DNA from: an uncultured Granulosicoccaceae bacterium
GTDB lineage: Bacteria > Pseudomonadota > Gammaproteobacteria > JABXHR01
Direction of reading: 5' to 3'
Length of the DNA stretch: 10,195 nucleotides
NCBI GenBank assembly: GCA_937921805.1
Contig: CAKZUS010000009.1
Location: 1 to 10,195 of the forward strand
Both the position numbers and the translations under genes were made by a program. The notes beneath the pieces are model-generated. The model searched no databases. It was not told where the DNA came from and saw only the letters and a program-made list of their open reading frames with translations. Each line of letters begins with the position of its first letter. The first letter of the stretch is position 1. This document shows positions 7,501 to 10,195 of the stretch, piece after piece.

Positions 7501-8600
7501 CGCGTGCTCTGGCCACGATCTCGCAACTGTTCGAGCCGCTTAGCCAGAGGCAAGTGCTCCGCCAGCTCCTCTTCGCTGCCAGCAAAGTCTCCCCACTGCG
7601 TCGCATCAAGCAGCTCACTCAGAGCCACGCCCGCCCCTCCCAAGGCGTGCCAGTGCAGGTCTTGCACAGCTGAGGACACCGCCTGGCAGCCCAACGCGGG
7701 GTCCCAGAACAGACATTGATTCTCGAGCAGACGTTCTACCTGATACAGCCCCTCCACCACGGGATAATCAAGATGCGCCCAAGCGCGCGCATCAGAGCCT
7801 AGCGCCCCAGACTCAGTGCCGCGCCATTGCTCATCGCTATCACTCCAGCCGTCGCCATCACTGTCCTGCGGCTGGTCGTCTTCGTTTCTCGGGTCAGAGA
7901 AGCGCAAAAACTCGTCGAGGTCTCCCCAGCCGTCGCCGTCCAGGTCGCGCTGCGCGTCACTATGCTGCAGGGGGTGCATGCCGAGGGCCACTTCTACTAG
8001 ATCAGGAATGCCATCAAAGTCGCTATCGCGCTGCACTGGCGCCACGCTAGTTGTCGTAAATCGATGGCGTAGTGTCTCTAGCTCAGCGCTGGCATCGTGC
8101 AGCGTAAGGTTCAGCAGGTGCTCCCCCGCTTCGACGACAAAAAAAGTATGCGTCAACTGGGTGTGACTACTGGGCATGCTCAGCGACGTCGTGGCGCCAT
8201 CGAGCTTGATATCGAGGCGTAGCGTGCCCTGATAGGCCCCGCGCAGTACTTCTATGCGCCACTCGCTAGTGCCCACCACGGAGCTAGACGCTGGCGTGAG
8301 CGTCAGTTGCCCCGTCCAAGTAGGGGTCGGCAGAGACTGGGACAACGACAGGGCGCCGCCGTGGCTCAGCGCGTTTTGGTTCACGACCACCGCGGCATCA
8401 AGCGGCGGGCTGAGCGCGACCGTTCCGCCACTGGGGAGCCGCGCTTTCCAGGCTCCATTGTCGATATGCGCATCGTGCAGCCAGTCGTACGCGGCTGGAT
8501 GCTCAATCAGCCCTTCGGGGCCTTGGCTCCAATACCATTGTGCCTGGGCACTGCTGCTCACCAGCATTACTGCCAGTACGACGCGACAGAGCTTCCTCAT
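4575..8600 (-). CDS. Giant secreted multidomain protein: TSP3-like calcium loops, Calx-beta-like domain, possible propeller
   Basis: The product is an exported protein of about 1,341 residues, function unknown. A Sec signal peptide (1-20, ending AQA) precedes a Trp-rich start (QWYWSQG). Residues about 40-180 are beta-rich. TSP3-like acidic loops occur at 192-200 (DSDFDGIPD), 219-230 (DLDGDGWGDLDE), 246-257 (DSDGDGWSDSDE), 587-598 (DLDQDGISNRQE) and 613-626 (DSDQDGTPDALDRC); these are expected to bind calcium. Between the two clusters lies a predicted helical region (about 265-580), with QCLF at 295-298 and again at 518-521. Residues about 640-750 resemble a Calx-beta domain (RGIDFELDALQVQWAPGQ, then an acidic/Glu turn). 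An Ig/PKD-like segment follows to about 840. The C-terminal 350 or so residues repeat short strands typical of propeller blades. The ATG at 8600 is chosen over one nine codons earlier because it begins the signal peptide and follows a good Shine-Dalgarno site. It overlaps both neighbours by four bases. Confidence 0.88.
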   Translation of the reverse strand: MRKLCRVVLAVMLVSSSAQAQWYWSQGPEGLIEHPAAYDWLHDAHIDNGAWKARLPSGGTVALSPPLDAAVVVNQNALSHGGALSLSQSLPTPTWTGQLTLTPASSSVVGTSEWRIEVLRGAYQGTLRLDIKLDGATTSLSMPSSHTQLTHTFFVVEAGEHLLNLTLHDASAELETLRHRFTTTSVAPVQRDSDFDGIPDLVEVALGMHPLQHSDAQRDLDGDGWGDLDEFLRFSDPRNEDDQPQDSDGDGWSDSDEQWRGTESGALGSDARAWAHLDYPVVEGLYQVERLLENQCLFWDPALGCQAVSSAVQDLHWHALGGAGVALSELLDATQWGDFAGSEEELAEHLPLAKRLEQLRDRGQSTRDWRVSAHRNALVWAATDDAADRHYWLNAVADVDISRLELAHWSTAEQWREAVHAALSTALVQRHNLYISKDADRFAKALWAALALESGVHDATPQAVPAEFDEYAYTVLPSVELGVRALQKWKAMEKLMDVLAEPDPLPFINRRASVREDQCLFDEATSQAASSEQLAAACPNGSVLLWTDWLDMLQQRDAQYYALRLLRWAQRYRDADMSQEDSLAEADLDQDGISNRQELGVVGVPNSDLHQIDSDQDGTPDALDRCLATPNRACTDEAAPQLRWSSINAAEPSHVQTPSTAWLLLDRVRTTGSASLALTVEAQSTATRGIDFELDALQVQWAPGQRVQRVPIRVLQDAQPNEALEHIVFSASSPSSVLASEIMTVGITDTAPDLPRVSVQWPASIAIGGDYPLRIETQDDPSGQGLSYRWELLDAPSGWELIDGVLRAGATAGSGALTMRLYAEDVLGGVALDTSPEYLIEEAMFTINSDPETLQLTLGETTFVEQSWLEKWVVGAQQWQSSGTDDGVWQITVEVVDGGYAVTPRLSPQLQVDAMERIDLSESLIHGEQLVQSSNLSQTLVRYRAAVDADAAVELGPSDSLFLDSQYLGEQGAAKLFFTNFSERSVLHQGRWGEDFDAIALPAQIDYSSTPIVDMKRDLVLYCAPTVEFGSENAWVKLMAEEQEPWQWLSGDKPEQCLTSADPGQAAVADCNTYSVLDIYQGRYLIEQYAGKVFRLSDACDYPELILDTQQVIYPLSEELVLASGDQSLQLYQLGQDGLQAQSIIETSPDFRDSWYAVNDLQGVLRYILALRSSGASDTRVVELYDERGALQQRIVSDQISANETPSELYWDGETVVARFNHFSAKPRIVRIFNELATEESAVQQFLLGTVPMALVQQEGGLCSVHALLQEGLGAQWLDSIDCHAFSVDAENPRALYYYNAKGALYGAPFTAQETREWRIAVSAGAQQGVLKIPLSIGARE
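4586..4591 (-). promoter_or_regulatory. Ribosome binding site of the lipoprotein gene, inside the upstream gene
   Basis: The minus strand reads TAGGAG seven bases before the ATG at 4578. It lies in the last codons of the preceding gene. Together with the ATGA overlap (4575-4578) it decides the start codon and supports translational coupling. Confidence 0.8.
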
Positions 8601-10195
8601 GGCGCGTCCTCTGCGCAGTTCATCCAATCGCTGTGAAACACCGATCGCACTGCACCGTAGACATCTTTGCGCAGTAGTAAGTAACGCGCTTCGTAGCCTT
8701 CTCGCGCTGGCTCGGGGTCACGCCACAAGAGCGTATCTTGCTGGGCATTGCCCACGCTCAGATTGCGCGCAATGAAAAACCACGGGTCATCCGCGCCGAT
8801 CATCGCCTCATTGGCCTGATTGGTAAAGCGGTGCCAGTGCACCCGCTCTAGCCACGGCGTGATCTCGGTGTAGTCACGAACCTCGCTCTCGCCTTTGCGG
8901 CGCTGGCGGAACACCAGTAACTGGGGCTGTTGCCAGGTGAGAGCAACTTCATCACTCTCGACGAAACAGCCCCTGAGGCGACTATCGCTGATCTCTGGCC
9001 GAATATCGAGCGGCAGGTTACATTTCCCTGCTTGCAAGGTATCTTGGGCCACCACAATAGCGGCGTGCTGGTCGATACACTGCGCAGGCCAGGCCGTTTG
9101 CGGGCGAAAAGCCCCCACCTCCGGCCACGGCAAATAATCTGGAGCCGGTGCATTTCTGGCAAGGCGCTGACAGTGGCGAGGACTCCAGTCCGACCCCGCC
9201 TCGCTGCCGGGGCGAGCCAGACTCTTTGCCGTCACGCACCACAGTTCTGTCTCGGTGAGCGCGTCGGGAAGCGTCGCACGCCACAGACTGGGGCCGTGTT
9301 GTGGTGCGTGGTATACCTGCGTTTCGGTGCTAGCGAGCTGCGCTTGTGCGTCCTGGCGCTCTAAACGCAGCAGCGTGCCCAAGTCACCACCATTGCGCCA
9401 GCGCACCTGGGCCTCCCCATCGACGAGTTCTAGCGACTCGATCTGCGGCGCAGCTTGCGCAGCACTCGTATCGACCACTCGGCTGCGAGGCAGCACGACG
9501 GTACGGGTATTGTTATTGGTATCAGAGACGACATAAAACGCATCAAAATCGCCAGGCTGCAGCACATGTTCCAACGTGGCCGCCTCTTGAGCGCAGCTCG
9601 TGCTATGGACAACAAACTGCTGGTCTACGCGCAGAAAGAGCGTGGCGCAGTGCCCTGCTGGCGGGGTGATGGTGAGCGTCAGATCCGTCTCTAAGTCATC
9701 GCCAGTGATCCAGTCAACAGCTTGCGTGCCGTTTTTGGCATCAAAGCGCGTCAACGTATAACTGCCCGTCTCCGGGCGACGCCAGTCCGGCGCATTGATA
9801 CGATACGGCGCGCTAAGAGGGCTAGGGACGCCGTTGCTACCGATCGCTGCAATGCGATACCAATACACCTGCCCGTAATGGTTCACAGGCTCTGGATCGC
9901 TGGCAGCAACGCGCAATACCTCAGCACCGGGGTTGTCGATACGACCTACCGCATCGGCGCCGAGCGCACTCTGTGCAACGCAAACCTCTGTATCTTGTGC
10001 ATCACCGTGTCCATCGCCATCGCTATCGCTAAAGACACTGGCCTCGGCAAACGTATCAAAGCGATACAACACAAAAGACTCTACGTCTAGATTGGGTACG
10101 ACGCGGGCGGCGCTGCGGCACTCTTGTCCGCTGGGCACATACGTGCCGCCTGCACACCACGGGCGATTGCCCCAATGCTGTTGCGCCGAGGTGAG
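8597..10195 (-). CDS. C-terminal part of a large exported protein with fibronectin-III-like units and a calcium loop
   Basis: The frame is open to the right edge with no stop, so the true start lies outside. A GTG at 10138 is not a credible start: the upstream codons continue the protein (including WCAGG) and no ribosome binding site is seen. The 532 visible residues have an exported character, with scattered cysteines that could pair in disulfides. Near the edge, a TSP3-like loop DSDGDGHGDAQD (9992-10027) sits just before a fibronectin-III-type motif YWYRIAAIGSNGVPSPLSAP (about 9800-9875). A second FN3-like unit spans about 9170-9450 (QVRW strand, WCVTAK strand, SDWSPRHC end), and a third may occupy the last 120 residues (VALTW, then YLLLRKD). 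Such domains mediate binding and spacing and do not indicate an enzyme. The TGA overlaps the next start by ATGA, so it is the upstream member of the operon. The full product is unidentified; an adhesin, or the structural part of a larger secreted toxin or matrix protein, are both possible. Confidence 0.82.
   Translation of the reverse strand, partial: LTSAQQHWGNRPWCAGGTYVPSGQECRSAARVVPNLDVESFVLYRFDTFAEASVFSDSDGDGHGDAQDTEVCVAQSALGADAVGRIDNPGAEVLRVAASDPEPVNHYGQVYWYRIAAIGSNGVPSPLSAPYRINAPDWRRPETGSYTLTRFDAKNGTQAVDWITGDDLETDLTLTITPPAGHCATLFLRVDQQFVVHSTSCAQEAATLEHVLQPGDFDAFYVVSDTNNNTRTVVLPRSRVVDTSAAQAAPQIESLELVDGEAQVRWRNGGDLGTLLRLERQDAQAQLASTETQVYHAPQHGPSLWRATLPDALTETELWCVTAKSLARPGSEAGSDWSPRHCQRLARNAPAPDYLPWPEVGAFRPQTAWPAQCIDQHAAIVVAQDTLQAGKCNLPLDIRPEISDSRLRGCFVESDEVALTWQQPQLLVFRQRRKGESEVRDYTEITPWLERVHWHRFTNQANEAMIGADDPWFFIARNLSVGNAQQDTLLWRDPEPAREGYEARYLLLRKDVYGAVRSVFHSDWMNCAEDAP
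8607..8612 (-). promoter_or_regulatory. Ribosome binding site of the giant secreted protein gene, inside the upstream gene
   Basis: The minus strand reads AGAGGA six bases before the ATG at 8600. It is embedded in the last codons of the preceding gene, whose TGA overlaps the start codon as ATGA. This selects the start that directly precedes the signal peptide. Confidence 0.75.

Noticed and set aside
8254..8775. 173-codon plus-strand open frame
   Set aside because: It lies opposite the well-supported signal peptide and start of the 4575-8600 gene, has no ribosome binding site of note, and its Ser/Arg/Ala/Cys-rich composition is typical of an antisense shadow.
10136..10138. GTG as start of the partial right-edge gene
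   Set aside because: The reading frame continues without a stop to the edge with protein-like codons, there is no ribosome binding site, and no signal peptide follows the GTG.
1..10195. CRISPR array, insertion sequence, tRNA or rRNA
   Set aside because: No spaced direct repeats, transposase-like frame with terminal inverted repeats, or structural RNA motif was seen on reading both strands.

Overview
The window looks like chromosomal DNA from a Gram-negative bacterium, most likely a gammaproteobacterium with a type II secretion system. The evidence is classical Shine-Dalgarno sites, a Lol-type lipoprotein signal, a Sec-dependent Vibrio VesB-like trypsin, and moderate G+C (roughly mid-50s by eye). 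This placement is an inference; no rRNA, tRNA or marker gene is present. All supported genes lie on the minus strand and are described here in transcription order, from the right edge to the left.

Region 1 (10195 to 1426) is a tightly coupled operon of at least three large exported proteins. Gene A (8597-10195, start beyond the right edge) is a cysteine-containing protein with fibronectin-III-like units and a calcium-loop repeat. Gene B (4575-8600) has a Sec signal peptide and about 1,341 residues: a beta-rich N-terminus, thrombospondin-type-3-like calcium loops on both sides of a long helical region, a Calx-beta-like domain, an Ig/PKD-like segment, and a repetitive beta-strand C-terminus that may be a propeller. 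Gene C (1426-4578) is a roughly 1,050-residue lipoprotein with a low-complexity linker, beta domains, a central helical segment and an IPT/TIG-like domain. Both junctions are ATGA overlaps, each with a good Shine-Dalgarno site inside the upstream gene, so the three products are probably made together, perhaps as a membrane-anchored assembly. I cannot assign this trio to a known system. It is the best candidate here for something undescribed.

Region 2 (1117-1425) is a 309-base non-coding gap. It holds a perfect 14-bp palindrome with a central CG, of the LacI/GalR-family operator type (very like Cra/FruR sites), just upstream of the next gene and next to a weak -10-like hexamer.

Region 3 (1-1116, running off the left edge) encodes a secreted S1-family trypsin-like zymogen with an intact catalytic triad and Asp189-type specificity, followed by an Ig-like anchor-associated domain. 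It appears to be separately regulated and not part of the coupled operon. Plus-strand open frames look like shadows of the minus-strand genes.
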